The notes: generated by a model not told the origin, from the sequence alone. Numbered from the stretch's first letter, positions 1 to 8,473 are shown. The stretch is 64,000 nucleotides of DNA from CAVVEQ01 sp963804865 (GCA_963804865.1 CAWDSH010000001.1:248001-312000); one strand, 5' to 3'. Numbers and translations: made by a program.

Positions 1-439
1 CCTGATTATATCCGCGTTCCTGAAGTTTCGATTTACTTAATGGAACTGAAGTAACAAGTTGGATATCCCATCCCAATTTATGTATCTCATGGATCATCAT
101 TTTTGCAAGGAATTCACCGAGGGCATAATCTGATTCGTATTTTAATTTAATAATGCTTTGACGGATGGGACCTGCATAATGTGCAATTCCGCGAAGGCTT
201 TCAAAAAAGGGGGGATCGGCTTTACATGAATTGCATAGATCCTTGTGCTTCGAGGGTTCGCCGCATTTTGGACATAATTGACCTTGAATGTACTCTATTT
301 GAATCTGGCATTCTTCACAAAAACGCTGATTAATTCTTCCACAGCCGATGCATGTAGGGGGGTAAATCCAATCAACAGCATTCCAGAGAGATTGATAAAA
401 GGAATAGGCTGTGCACTTTCGAAGGCCAGCCACTGTCAC
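1..439 (-). CDS. comF: ComF family protein, N-terminal part (cut by window edge)
   Basis: ComF-type phosphoribosyltransferase-like protein, associated with DNA uptake in competent bacteria. The visible 146 residues start at a GTG preceded by AAAGGAG eight bases upstream; no ATG fits. They hold the family's zinc-ribbon start: CIGC, then FCEEC, CPKCGEP and LCNSCKADPPFF, followed by the conserved YAGPIRQSIIKLKY stretch and V-PLSKSKLQERGYNQ. The phosphoribosyl-binding loop lies beyond the left edge. It sits 16 bases after tadC on the same strand, so it is probably the last gene of the pilus operon. The family call rests on the cysteine spacing and the YxGxxRxxIxxxKY motif. The role in DNA uptake is inferred from the family. 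Confidence 0.85.
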   Translation of the reverse strand, partial: MTVAGLRKCTAYSFYQSLWNAVDWIYPPTCIGCGRINQRFCEECQIQIEYIQGQLCPKCGEPSKHKDLCNSCKADPPFFESLRGIAHYAGPIRQSIIKLKYESDYALGEFLAKMMIHEIHKLGWDIQLVTSVPLSKSKLQERGYNQ

Positions 440-455
440 AAAAGCTGCTCCTTTA

Positions 456-1409
456 TTATTGAGTGAACATGGAACCTAATGCTGAGTGCATTATCTTCAA
501 TGCAGCGGGTGTCAACAAAACGACCATCAGGCTTGGGAATATCAACAAACCCATAGGAATTAGCATTTTGATGGGGGCTTTGTGCGCTTCTTCTTCAGCG
601 TGCTGGCGTCTTTTAATACGCATTTGATCGGATTGAATCCGCAGTACTTTTGCCATACTTACACCCAGCATTTCACTTTGGATGACTGCAGCGACGAAAC
701 TGGTCATTTCAGGTATTCCAATACGATCAGCCATATCCCGCAATGCTTCACGACGTAATTTCCCCAATTGTATTTCCTGGATAACCCGTGCAAAAGCCAG
801 CGATAATTCAGTTTTCCATTTCTCACTCACTTTGGACATCGCAGAATCAAAACCCAATCCTGCTTCAACGCAAATTGTCAGCAAATCAAGAGCATCAGGC
901 ATGGCCCGTCGAATATTCTTCTGGCGTTGAGTTATCTTGCTGGAAAGAAGGATCTGTGGAATGAAGAAACCAATAGCAAAAGAGGCTATTACTACAAGTA
1001 CTTTTCTACCCATAGGCCATTCACTACCCATAAAGGAAAAAAGGGCCAGGATCAAACCACCAAAGAAGATCGCAGCAACGCCTTGGGAAGCCAGGAATAA
1101 TGTAGGATCCAAACGGGCAGGACTCCCTGCCAGTTCAAGTTTCTTCGCAGTTGATTGAAGAGCATTCTGAGGTGTAAATCTTATTGCAAGTTTACCTAAA
1201 GCATGGGCAAGCGGATATATGATTCGCTCTACAAAAGGTTGTGACAATTCAAGTTTTTCCAGGTCAACGACTTCACCGCGTTTATTAAATTCTTCCAACC
1301 TGGTTTCGAGAACCTTTTCATCAGCGATCTGAGGATTGCGTATGCCAATGATCACAAGTGCTACAGCACATAGAACTATGACAACTGCGATCACAATAAT
1401 AATAAGCAT
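456..1409 (-). CDS. tadC: Tad pilus inner-membrane platform protein TadC
   Basis: Type II secretion F-domain protein forming the inner-membrane platform of the Flp/Tad pilus together with TadB. It has an N-terminal membrane helix (about residues 1-22), a linker, paired hydrophobic segments around residues 107-155, the cytoplasmic F domain (about 165-290, with the family-like AMPDALDLLTICVEAGLGFD) and a C-terminal hydrophobic helix. The length of 317 residues is normal. The start is preceded by GAGGAGAGAAAA, a good ribosome site. It follows tadB by 19 bases in the same operon. The alternative, a generic T2SS GspF, is ruled out by the pairing with TadB and CpaF. Confidence 0.92.
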   Translation of the reverse strand: MLIIIVIAVVIVLCAVALVIIGIRNPQIADEKVLETRLEEFNKRGEVVDLEKLELSQPFVERIIYPLAHALGKLAIRFTPQNALQSTAKKLELAGSPARLDPTLFLASQGVAAIFFGGLILALFSFMGSEWPMGRKVLVVIASFAIGFFIPQILLSSKITQRQKNIRRAMPDALDLLTICVEAGLGFDSAMSKVSEKWKTELSLAFARVIQEIQLGKLRREALRDMADRIGIPEMTSFVAAVIQSEMLGVSMAKVLRIQSDQMRIKRRQHAEEEAHKAPIKMLIPMGLLIFPSLMVVLLTPAALKIMHSALGSMFTQ

Positions 1410-1428
1410 TTTTCTCTCCTCGAATACC

Positions 1429-2388
1429 CTAGATCTCGATATCAGCCAATTTATTCATGGCGTAGTAACCAGAACCGATTAATACTCCGGTCAGGGCTAA
1501 TGCGATATAGCCACATGGTTGAGACGCGGGTGCAAAAAACTCGTTCATATACTCTGGATTGAGCAAATAAAGGATTGCAACAACAATAATTGGTAATAAG
1601 GACAGGAATTTTCCCGAGTATTTCTGTTGCGAAGTTAGAGTTCGAATTTCGCCTTTGATACGAACTCGTTCGCGGATCGTGTATGAAATGGTATCCAAAA
1701 TTTCCGCGAGGTTACCGCCAACCTCTCGCTGAACATTCACGGCAGTTATACAGAGATCCAGATCGTCGCTGGGGATTCTGCGGAGGAGATTATCAAGCGC
1801 CCGCTCCATGGGTATACCCAACTGCATTTCCTGAACAACACGGCGGAATTCGTCGCATATAGGGGGAGGGAGCTCTTTACTAACCGCTTCCATCGCTTGA
1901 AGGGTTGAATAACCTGCTCGCAGTCCATTTACCATTAAATTCAACATATCTGGTAATTGCTCATTGAATCGGATTAGTCGTTTTCCCTGCTGTGACCTGA
2001 CGTAGACAAATGGTAAAAACGCGCCAACACCTGCTCCAATAATTCCAAATAGTATATTTCGTTGTGTTATGTACCATACTACAAACCCAACAACAACTGC
2101 GAGAATGACCATCAAGGCAACAAATTCACCACCCTTAAGTTTCAGGTCAGCTTGAGCAAGTTGTTTTGCCAATCTTTCACCAAGATTGGATCTTTCCACC
2201 CGTGCGTTTAGCCATTCAGTAAGCGGGGAAACACCTTTAGTGCGAGACTCTGCCTTTTCAACGGCGGTTAATTTACCAAGGCGCTCTTCAACCACCGAAC
2301 GTTCGGACGAAATTGAAATTACCACTCCTACTATGAGTAGAATGAATGAAAGGCTAGCCCCCAAGATTAAAATGGCAGTTAGACTCAT
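1429..2388 (-). CDS. tadB: Tad pilus inner-membrane platform protein TadB
   Basis: Second F-domain membrane protein of the Tad secretion platform, partner of TadC and of the CpaF ATPase. It has an N-terminal membrane helix (about 5-27), a central pair of hydrophobic stretches (about 90-130), the F domain (about residues 145-270, containing QLPDMLNLMVNGLRAGYS and the VQREVGGNLAEILD segment), and two C-terminal membrane helices. The length of 319 residues fits the family. AAGGTGCTGAA precedes the ATG. It lies between cpaF and tadC, the usual order for the cluster. Confidence 0.92.
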   Translation of the reverse strand: MSLTAILILGASLSFILLIVGVVISISSERSVVEERLGKLTAVEKAESRTKGVSPLTEWLNARVERSNLGERLAKQLAQADLKLKGGEFVALMVILAVVVGFVVWYITQRNILFGIIGAGVGAFLPFVYVRSQQGKRLIRFNEQLPDMLNLMVNGLRAGYSTLQAMEAVSKELPPPICDEFRRVVQEMQLGIPMERALDNLLRRIPSDDLDLCITAVNVQREVGGNLAEILDTISYTIRERVRIKGEIRTLTSQQKYSGKFLSLLPIIVVAILYLLNPEYMNEFFAPASQPCGYIALALTGVLIGSGYYAMNKLADIEI

Positions 2389-2438
2389 TTCAGCACCTTA
2401 ATATCTATTGTAGATCCTTTTAGCTTAAAGAACATCAA

Positions 2439-3848
2439 TTAATACCGGCGGCGATCACCAGGTGAGAAAATTGATGGAGGTAAATGGATACCAGCAAACT
2501 CTATCTTTTCCATAAACCTGGGTCTTAAGCCGGTAGGGCGTAAACGACCAATCACTTTGTTGTTTTCATAGCCGACTTGTTCAAATACAAAAATATCCTG
2601 CATGGTGATCACGTCGCCTTCCATTCCGGCAACATCTGTGATATTAACGACTTTTCGCGTACCGTCCCGCATACGTTCCTGGTGGACGACCATATCAATT
2701 GCCGAAGCAATTTGCTCCCGGATAGCCCGCATCGGTAGTTCAACGCCTGCCATCAATGTCATGGTTTCTATACGGGCCAGAGTATCACGCGGGCTATTGG
2801 AGTGACAGGTGGTCATTGAGCCATCATGACCTGTGTTCATAGCCTGCAACATGTCCAGTGCAGCAGCATCACGTATCTCACCTACAATGATGCGATCCGG
2901 TCTCATGCGCAAGGCATTGATAACCAGAGCTTGAATCGTGACTTCGCCGCGTCCCTCAATATTGGAGGGACGAGATTCCAATGTTACTACATGTTCCTGC
3001 CGAAGTTGAAGCTCGGCTGCATTTTCGATAGTGACAATTCGCTCATCCGCTGGAATAAATCCTGAAAGGACATTCAGCAGAGTGGTTTTACCAGAACCAG
3101 TGCCACCAGAGATGACGATATTCACCCTGCCCTTAACACACGCCTCGAGAAATTGTACTGATTCTGGCGTTAGCGAGCCAAACTGAATCATTTGATCCAC
3201 AGTGATAGGTATTTTGGCAAACTTTCGAATGGTGAGAACTGGTCCAACGAGTGAGATCGGTGGAATGACTGCATTTACACGGGATCCGTCAGGCAAGCGT
3301 GCATCAACATATGGACTGGATTCATCAATACGACGTCCAAGAGGTGAAACAATACGCTCAATAATCCGCATCACGTGTTCATTGCTTTCAAAGGACATCG
3401 GTACCCTGAAGAGTTTACCTTTACGCTCAACATAGATGTTCTTTGCGCCATTAACCATGATTTCTGTAATGGACTCGTCTTCAAGTAAAGGCTGCAATGG
3501 ACCAAATCCCAGGATCTCCGCAGCGATCTGCTCAAAAAGTCTTGCACGCTCCTGCCTTGAAAGGACTATGTTCTCTTCGTTCAATATTTGTTCAAACAGT
3601 TCTTGAATTACCTGACGAACATGGCTGGTCTTTGTTACATCCATATTCGGATCCAGCCCCGCCAATAACTTGGTCTGAACCCTGTTCTTAAGGTCTTGAT
3701 AAGTTTCCTGCGAAGCTGAAAGGATTGGACCGGTTCGCGGTTTGATAGGAGCACTGGGTGCATTTCCACTCATAGCACCGGCTAATTGTCCTGTCGTTGG
3801 ACCAGTAGATGTGTTATCTCCCGGTTGAATCCTTTTTAAGATCGACAT
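2439..3848 (-). CDS. cpaF: Tad pilus assembly ATPase CpaF/TadA
   Basis: Hexameric secretion ATPase that powers Flp pilus assembly at the cytoplasmic membrane. It shows a proline/glycine-rich N-terminal tail (about 1-45), the N-terminal domain of CpaF-type ATPases, Walker A GGTGSGKTT at residues 248-256, the Asp-box-like TIENAAELQL, and Walker B with RIIVGEIRD. At 469 residues it matches CpaF rather than the longer PilB/GspE proteins, and it lacks their zinc-binding tetracysteine. GAGGAG precedes the start. It lies in the order cpaE-cpaF-tadB-tadC on one strand. Confidence 0.95.
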   Translation of the reverse strand: MSILKRIQPGDNTSTGPTTGQLAGAMSGNAPSAPIKPRTGPILSASQETYQDLKNRVQTKLLAGLDPNMDVTKTSHVRQVIQELFEQILNEENIVLSRQERARLFEQIAAEILGFGPLQPLLEDESITEIMVNGAKNIYVERKGKLFRVPMSFESNEHVMRIIERIVSPLGRRIDESSPYVDARLPDGSRVNAVIPPISLVGPVLTIRKFAKIPITVDQMIQFGSLTPESVQFLEACVKGRVNIVISGGTGSGKTTLLNVLSGFIPADERIVTIENAAELQLRQEHVVTLESRPSNIEGRGEVTIQALVINALRMRPDRIIVGEIRDAAALDMLQAMNTGHDGSMTTCHSNSPRDTLARIETMTLMAGVELPMRAIREQIASAIDMVVHQERMRDGTRKVVNITDVAGMEGDVITMQDIFVFEQVGYENNKVIGRLRPTGLRPRFMEKIEFAGIHLPPSIFSPGDRRRY

Positions 3849-3877
3849 AAGTTAAACTCCTCGGAAAAATACCAATA

Positions 3878-4726
3878 TCACTTTTTCTTTACCACTTCAT
3901 CAGGCTCGAGTTTTGCCATTCGTTCCGAGACAAGATTTGCCAATTCCTGGATTTTCTTTGCTACAGGAGCAGCTTTATTATCAAGTACAAATGGTGTGCC
4001 TTTATTGACAGCATTCAGTACAGTTCGTTCATCTTCAGGAATTGTTAAAACTACTTCCTGACGAAGACTTTCTTTTACTTTTTCAGGGGTAATAGCTATT
4101 TGTGGATTGTAACAATTCATCACAAATATGATCCTGTCACGGCGTATCCCTACTTTATCCGCCAAGTTCAAGAAAAGATTTGAATTCTTTATGGCAGGGA
4201 TTTCCTGTGTAGTGACCAAGACCATGGCATCCATAACATCAATTGCACCTTGGACACCATCACTAAGATATGACGCCGTATCTACAATAACATATGGATA
4301 TATTCGTTTCAAGAATTGAAGTAACTTCCCGAAATCTTCCCCTTTGATGGACTCTGCCAATTCTGGACTGGGTGGAGCTGCCAGGAAATGCATTCCGGAG
4401 GATGCGTGAGTGATCATGACATCCTTAACTACATCGGGATCCAATTCCTCAACTCTTGAGGTTAAATCCATTACATTATTCTTGCTTTGTTCATTGAGAA
4501 AGATCGCCACATCGCCATATTGGAGATTGCCATCAACTAGGCAAACTTTTCTTTCTGGGGTGTTGAGAGTGAGTGCAAGATTTGTTGCAATGGTCGTCAC
4601 CCCTGATCCACCTTTAGGACCATAAACTACGATTATTCTGCCCGTTCCAACGTAAGTGCCTTGTGTTTGTTGCTGACCTCCTGAATTTCCAGAAGGAATG
4701 AAAGATGTATGATTTCGATCTCTCAT
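3878..4726 (-). CDS. cpaE: CpaE-type ParA/MinD ATPase (probably the C-terminal half of a frameshifted CpaE)
   Basis: ParA/MinD-like ATPase that localises the Tad pilus. It has a Gln/Gly-rich linker at the start, then the deviant Walker A GPKGGSGVTT (about residues 36-45), CLVDGNLQYGDVAIFL and a switch region YVIVDTASYL. The ATG has no convincing ribosome site and lies inside the upstream receiver-domain frame, which runs on for about 110 bases in the wrong frame and ends in a nonsense tail. In many related bacteria CpaE is one protein with receiver plus ATPase, so the two frames are probably one gene split by a one-base shift near 4690-4735. True overlapping translation is possible but less likely. 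Confidence 0.85.
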   Translation of the reverse strand: MRDRNHTSFIPSGNSGGQQQTQGTYVGTGRIIVVYGPKGGSGVTTIATNLALTLNTPERKVCLVDGNLQYGDVAIFLNEQSKNNVMDLTSRVEELDPDVVKDVMITHASSGMHFLAAPPSPELAESIKGEDFGKLLQFLKRIYPYVIVDTASYLSDGVQGAIDVMDAMVLVTTQEIPAIKNSNLFLNLADKVGIRRDRIIFVMNCYNPQIAITPEKVKESLRQEVVLTIPEDERTVLNAVNKGTPFVLDNKAAPVAKKIQELANLVSERMAKLEPDEVVKKK

Positions 4727-5111
4727 CCTGGGCCATGGTCCCGGCTCTTCGAATAGCAGAGGTTAACTCGTCGATCATGGGAGGCTTGGAAAGAAAATCT
4801 CTTGCACCCGCAAGCATTGCCTGGCGCATATAACCCGGATCATTCTGAACAGAAAGTATTACAACCTGAGTGAAAGGTGCTTTTTTCCGCATCATCTCAG
4901 TCGCTTGAATTCCATCCATGTCCGGCATGTTGATGTCCATGATCACGACATCCGGTTTTAGCTGCTGAGTGACCTCGATGGCTTCTTTGCCAGTACGCGC
5001 AACTGCTACAACTTCGATACTCTGATCGAATTGCAGCATGCGTTTAAGATTTTCCCGGGTTTCGGCAATATCATCGACGATAAGAACCCGAATTTTTTCT
5101 AGACCTGCCAT
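4614..5111 (-). CDS. CheY-like receiver domain, probably the N-terminal half of a frameshifted CpaE
   Basis: Response-regulator receiver domain. From the ATG at 5111, which has GGAG upstream, the acidic pair is at D13-D14, the phospho-acceptor at D59 (PDVVIMDINMPD) and the conserved lysine at K109 (LSKPP). After about residue 125 (RRAGTMAQDE) the sequence turns into an arginine/serine/asparagine-rich tail that is the ATPase gene read out of frame. I therefore take the real product to be receiver plus ATPase in one chain, with a frameshift near 4690-4735. If the split is real, the domain would be a stand-alone regulator translationally coupled to the pilus ATPase. No histidine kinase is adjacent. 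Confidence 0.8.
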   Translation of the reverse strand: MAGLEKIRVLIVDDIAETRENLKRMLQFDQSIEVVAVARTGKEAIEVTQQLKPDVVIMDINMPDMDGIQATEMMRKKAPFTQVVILSVQNDPGYMRQAMLAGARDFLSKPPMIDELTSAIRRAGTMAQDERSKSYIFHSFWKFRRSATNTRHLRWNGQNNRSLWS

Positions 5112-5138
5112 GTTAGCTCCGACTGAACTACCCAAACA

Positions 5139-6215
5139 TTATTGTGTTGAATTTGGCCAATCCTCATACGGTATGTTCAATGCATCTAATCTTGGTTCAA
5201 CTCCGTAAGGCAATTTTGCAGGTAATTGAACATTCTTTTGGTCCATTATGAATTGCAGGGTGACGGGTTGAGTTGAGAATTGTTGAAGATCTCCCGCACT
5301 TCGCAATGACAAAGTCAGTTGAACATTCGCTGTCATCAGGTAAGTCAACATGACTAAATCCTGCGGAGAAACAACCAAAGTTACAATATTAGGCGCAGCT
5401 ACTGGTGCAGCCTCTTGACCCTCGACAGGGGGTGCTTCTGTCCCGGTTGTTGGTAGTGTTTCTCCTGTGAAATCGCCCAATCCCAGGATGGTTGCATCCT
5501 GGATAACAGTCTGGCACACCAGCCTTGGTCTTTGCGGTTCAGCGGGTACTGTATATACAGCCATGTTCAAATTGGGATCGATTTCAGCTTGACCTTGCTT
5601 CGAAACATCACCTTGCGTCAGAATGGTTGCGGTCACGGTAGTGCCTGATTGACCGCCAGGTCCGGGGGCAACTACCTGTGATGTGAAATTCGGAATCTCG
5701 GTTTGAAACTCAGTATCAAGATCCACGAGGAGCATGCATCCGATGATCATCACATGGTCACCCATTTGAGGTGCGTAGGAGACTGAGGATTGCCGAGTGA
5801 CTGGCATCGAAATCGCTGTCATCCCTGCTGGAATTAGGAAGGAAGCGAGTGAGCCTGTGGGTTGATCCACGACCATGCTGGGAGTGATGGGAACCCTGGG
5901 GTCCAGATCATATTTTGCCCTTCGTCCAACGATTTCATTCATATCGGTGATGAATGTACCAGCTACCAGTTCACTTCTTGGATAAGGCACGTATGCTAAT
6001 ACTTCTGCAGTAAATGCCGTACCCCGGGAAACTGATTGAGTGGTTATGACGATATCCTGCATTTCACTGGTGGGAGTAGCTTGAGCGATCGGTTGAGCTC
6101 CCTGAGATGGTCCTCTAAAAAAGGTGATATATGCATAGACCGCCCCCACTATTACGATTAGTAATACGGCAATGATGATGATGATCATTCCGCGTCTTTT
6201 TCCGCCTGCAGCCAT
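5139..6215 (-). CDS. cpaB: Flp pilus assembly protein CpaB/RcpC
   Basis: Periplasm- or wall-facing accessory protein of the Tad pilus. It has a positively charged start (GGKRRG), one membrane helix at about residues 9-30, and a SAF domain at about 52-120 (VVITTQSVSRGTAFTAEVL, then a VGRRAKYDLDPRVPIT stretch). The CpaB-specific region follows, including VTRQSSVSYAPQMGDHVMIIG, and the C-terminal part is long and proline-rich. It has 358 residues. AGGAGG lies six bases upstream of the ATG. It is the first gene after the pilin and its terminator-like hairpin, so it is expressed by read-through or from its own weak promoter. Confidence 0.85.
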   Translation of the reverse strand: MAAGGKRRGMIIIIIAVLLIVIVGAVYAYITFFRGPSQGAQPIAQATPTSEMQDIVITTQSVSRGTAFTAEVLAYVPYPRSELVAGTFITDMNEIVGRRAKYDLDPRVPITPSMVVDQPTGSLASFLIPAGMTAISMPVTRQSSVSYAPQMGDHVMIIGCMLLVDLDTEFQTEIPNFTSQVVAPGPGGQSGTTVTATILTQGDVSKQGQAEIDPNLNMAVYTVPAEPQRPRLVCQTVIQDATILGLGDFTGETLPTTGTEAPPVEGQEAAPVAAPNIVTLVVSPQDLVMLTYLMTANVQLTLSLRSAGDLQQFSTQPVTLQFIMDQKNVQLPAKLPYGVEPRLDALNIPYEDWPNSTQ

Positions 6216-6354
6216 GGGTGCCTCCTAAAAACAAGGTTTGCTTAAAGTTAATTTAAGCGCATATTACTACAATTGTCAACGAATAAAATTGATAAGTTCT
6301 ACTTCCGATGCAATAACCAAGCCAGTTTTATTCCCCATGACTTCACTTTCAAAG

Positions 6355-6387
6355 AATGAAAGGCTCTAAACTTAAGAGCCTTTCATT
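6355..6387 (-). terminator. Hairpin between flp pilin and cpaB
   Basis: A perfect 13-base inverted repeat (6355-6367 and 6375-6387) with a 7-base loop lies just after the pilin stop codon in the direction of transcription. A short T-rich run follows it. It is placed to end most pilin transcripts while letting some continue into cpaB, which would give much more pilin than machinery. Confidence 0.75.
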
Positions 6388-6415
6388 ACTTTCGACTTTA
6401 GATTTCAGCCGTAGG

Positions 6416-6562
6416 CTAGATGGCCTGAGTAATATCGCTGAAAATTCTACCGATTGCGGGGCCGAGTAAAGCAAGAATAACAATCACAACGACAGCAACC
6501 AAAACAAGAATTAAAGCGTACTCAACGAGGCCCTGACCTTTTTCTTTAGGAGCGAATAACAT
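6416..6562 (-). CDS. flp: Flp/Tad major pilin, 48 residues
   Basis: Small pilin subunit of the Tad pilus. The 48-residue product has a short positively charged leader (MLFAPKEK), the prepilin peptidase site GQGLVEYALIL with the essential Glu five residues after the cut Gly, and one long hydrophobic helix (about residues 14-38). This is the textbook Flp architecture. AAGGAGGTGAAAGAC before the ATG is a near-perfect ribosome site, fitting very high expression. It heads the pilus operon and is followed by a hairpin. No prepilin peptidase (TadV/CpaA) gene is in the window. Confidence 0.95.
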   Translation of the reverse strand: MLFAPKEKGQGLVEYALILVLVAVVVIVILALLGPAIGRIFSDITQAI

Positions 6563-6607
6563 GTCTTTCACCTCCTTTCGATTCTTGATTTCCTGACTTG
6601 TAATGAC

Positions 6608-6635
6608 ATTATACTTTTTTTGATTTGATTTTCAA
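6608..6635 (-). promoter_or_regulatory. Sigma-70-type promoter for flp
   Basis: On the minus strand TTGAAA (6630-6635), a 16-base spacer and TATAAT (6608-6613) lie about 46 bases upstream of the pilin start. The match to consensus is strong and the position fits the first gene of the operon. Confidence 0.7.
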
Positions 6636-6748
6636 GTTAATGGACTTTACAAAAACCTTACAAACAGTATAAGTGGAATAAAATTGTTTGTTTTGAAAAT
6701 GCAACTTGATAAAAATGTTTGCGTAAATATATGTGAATAGATTACCAG

Positions 6749-6777
6749 TTGTTATGACATACGAATAAAGCTATAAT
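6749..6777 (+). promoter_or_regulatory. Sigma-70-type promoter for the 6836-8459 gene pair
   Basis: TTGTTA (6749-6754), a 17-base spacer and TATAAT (6772-6777) lie about 58 bases upstream of the first gene, which has GGAGGTG before its ATG. The position and the consensus -10 box support this call. Confidence 0.65.
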
Positions 6778-6835
6778 TTATATTGGACAATCTTTCAAGA
6801 GAATTCTTTCTAATAACAAACATGGAGGTGTACAG

Positions 6836-7387
6836 ATGAGTGATATGTATGATCGAGTGACTGAGGAGCGGGATTTTTTTAAAAAACTGCTGAGCAAATT
6901 ACCTGGCTTCAAAGGTTATGTTGAACGCGAAACCAGACGGTCTTCTGATAAACTTTTGAGGGATACCTTGGCAGAGAAATTTGAAACCCAATGGCAGAGG
7001 ATTTCGTCTATTCAAAGAGATCTGATTAACCAGGGGATGATCGAATCAGTTGATGATGTTGAAGCAGCATCATTAAAAATCAGGCAATTTATCGATCGTG
7101 TAAAAACTGCTTCATACGGTTATGCTGGCCTTTTCGATGCCATCAAGATCAATGAAAACGAATTGAGTGAAATCTATCGCTATGATCTCTCGCTTGTTAA
7201 CCTGATAGATGAAGTAAGCCGTGCAATTGATAATCTGGAAAGTTCAATTGGCACGGATGGTTTTCCAGCTGCTACCCGGAATTTAGTCAATCTTAGCCAA
7301 CAATGTGTGGATGCTTTTGATGCCCGGGCAGAAGTGATCAAGAATAGTAGTCTGGGCAACCCAGCACCTACTAATCCAGAGCAATAA
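6836..7387 (+). CDS. Uncharacterised soluble helical protein upstream of an SPFH protein
   Basis: I do not recognise this 183-residue protein as a named family. It has no signal peptide, no cysteine-rich motif and no membrane helix. It is rich in charged residues and its heptad-like spacing suggests a mostly helical bundle or coiled coil (about residues 25-160). GGAGGTG lies just upstream of the ATG and a consensus promoter precedes it. The next gene, an SPFH protein, begins 31 bases after its stop, so the two probably form an operon and may act together at the membrane. The joint role is an inference from position only. Confidence 0.75.
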   Translation: MSDMYDRVTEERDFFKKLLSKLPGFKGYVERETRRSSDKLLRDTLAEKFETQWQRISSIQRDLINQGMIESVDDVEAASLKIRQFIDRVKTASYGYAGLFDAIKINENELSEIYRYDLSLVNLIDEVSRAIDNLESSIGTDGFPAATRNLVNLSQQCVDAFDARAEVIKNSSLGNPAPTNPEQ

Positions 7388-7418
7388 AATTTCGAATGAA
7401 TAGAATTGGAGAAAAGCC

Positions 7419-8459
7419 ATGGCAAGAATATTTGATGTAGTTGAATATGCAAGCGAGATGCCGGGAGAAATCGTTCATCGATTTCCAGAAGAGGGTATCG
7501 CCGACCTCCGACTTGGATCCCAGGTAATCGTAAGAGAATCACAGCGGGCTGTATTTTTCCGCGATGGACACGCACTTGATTCTTTTGGACCCGGGCGTCA
7601 CACAATAACCACCGCTAACATTCCGTACTTGATTGATTTCATAGGTAAATTATTCAACGAGCGCACACCTTTCACTGCAGAAGTCTATTTCGTTTCTATG
7701 AAAGAATTCGCAGATGAAAAATGGGGCACTCCCCAGCCGATCCTGGTGAGCAATCCCGGTATGGGTTTGGGTGTTGCACTGCTGCAAGGTTTTGGTACCT
7801 ACAGCTTCCAGGTTTCAGATGCACAACAATTTATTACCCAGGTCGTGGGAGCGCAGGGAATCTATCGAACTTCAGATATTGAAGATCGCATGCGTGGTAT
7901 GCTTCTAAATAAACTTCAGGATGTGCTGGGAACAACTGCTGAAAAACAAAGCCTTCTCAAGCTAAGTGGAATGACTGAAGAGATTGGAGCTGCTGTTCGA
8001 GCGAAGGCGCAGGATGATTTCAAGGCCATTGGTCTTACTTTGAAATCCTTCTATGTTGGGAACCTGAAACCTTCAGAAAAATCCGCGGAAGAACTCCGAG
8101 CAATGGGTGTCTTGGATATGAAAACTTACACCCAGTTACAAGCTGCTGATGCTATGCGCGATGCGGCTCAGAATCCTTCCGGTGGTGCTGGCTTAACCGC
8201 AGGGATTGGAGCAGGCATGGGGATAGGGAATGTCCTCAGCGAAAGTCTGAAAGGTGTTGGATCTCAGGCAGCACAAGACGCATCTCGAGCTGCTCAGTCG
8301 ATCCCGGCAGTCATGACACCTTCAGAAGCAGCAGCAATATTAAAAGTTTCTGAAGAAGATGTTCTAACTGCAATCAAAGGTGGACAACTAAAAGCAAAAC
8401 AACTCGGCTCTGCATACCGGATCAGCAAGGAATCCCTTGAAGAATTTCTAAAAGGATAA
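7419..8459 (+). CDS. SPFH (band 7-like) protein with C-terminal excisionase-type helix-turn-helix
   Basis: SPFH proteins form large membrane-associated rings or scaffolds. Here the SPFH core (about residues 20-240) shows RAVFFRDGHALDSFGPGRHT and a long segment ending in the SAEELRAMGVLDMKTYTQLQ region typical of virion-core/YdjI-type SPFH proteins. A glycine-rich linker (about 250-275) follows. The last 50 residues are an excisionase/MerR-like domain: MTPSEAAAILKVSEEDV, then GQLKAKQLGSAYRISKESLEEFL. Many relatives end in a zinc ribbon or SHOCT domain, so a DNA-binding-type end is unusual. No N-terminal membrane anchor is evident. It is the last gene of a two-gene unit and is followed by a strong terminator. 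Confidence 0.8.
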   Translation: MARIFDVVEYASEMPGEIVHRFPEEGIADLRLGSQVIVRESQRAVFFRDGHALDSFGPGRHTITTANIPYLIDFIGKLFNERTPFTAEVYFVSMKEFADEKWGTPQPILVSNPGMGLGVALLQGFGTYSFQVSDAQQFITQVVGAQGIYRTSDIEDRMRGMLLNKLQDVLGTTAEKQSLLKLSGMTEEIGAAVRAKAQDDFKAIGLTLKSFYVGNLKPSEKSAEELRAMGVLDMKTYTQLQAADAMRDAAQNPSGGAGLTAGIGAGMGIGNVLSESLKGVGSQAAQDASRAAQSIPAVMTPSEAAAILKVSEEDVLTAIKGGQLKAKQLGSAYRISKESLEEFLKG

Positions 8460-8473
8460 TAGAGTTGATAACC

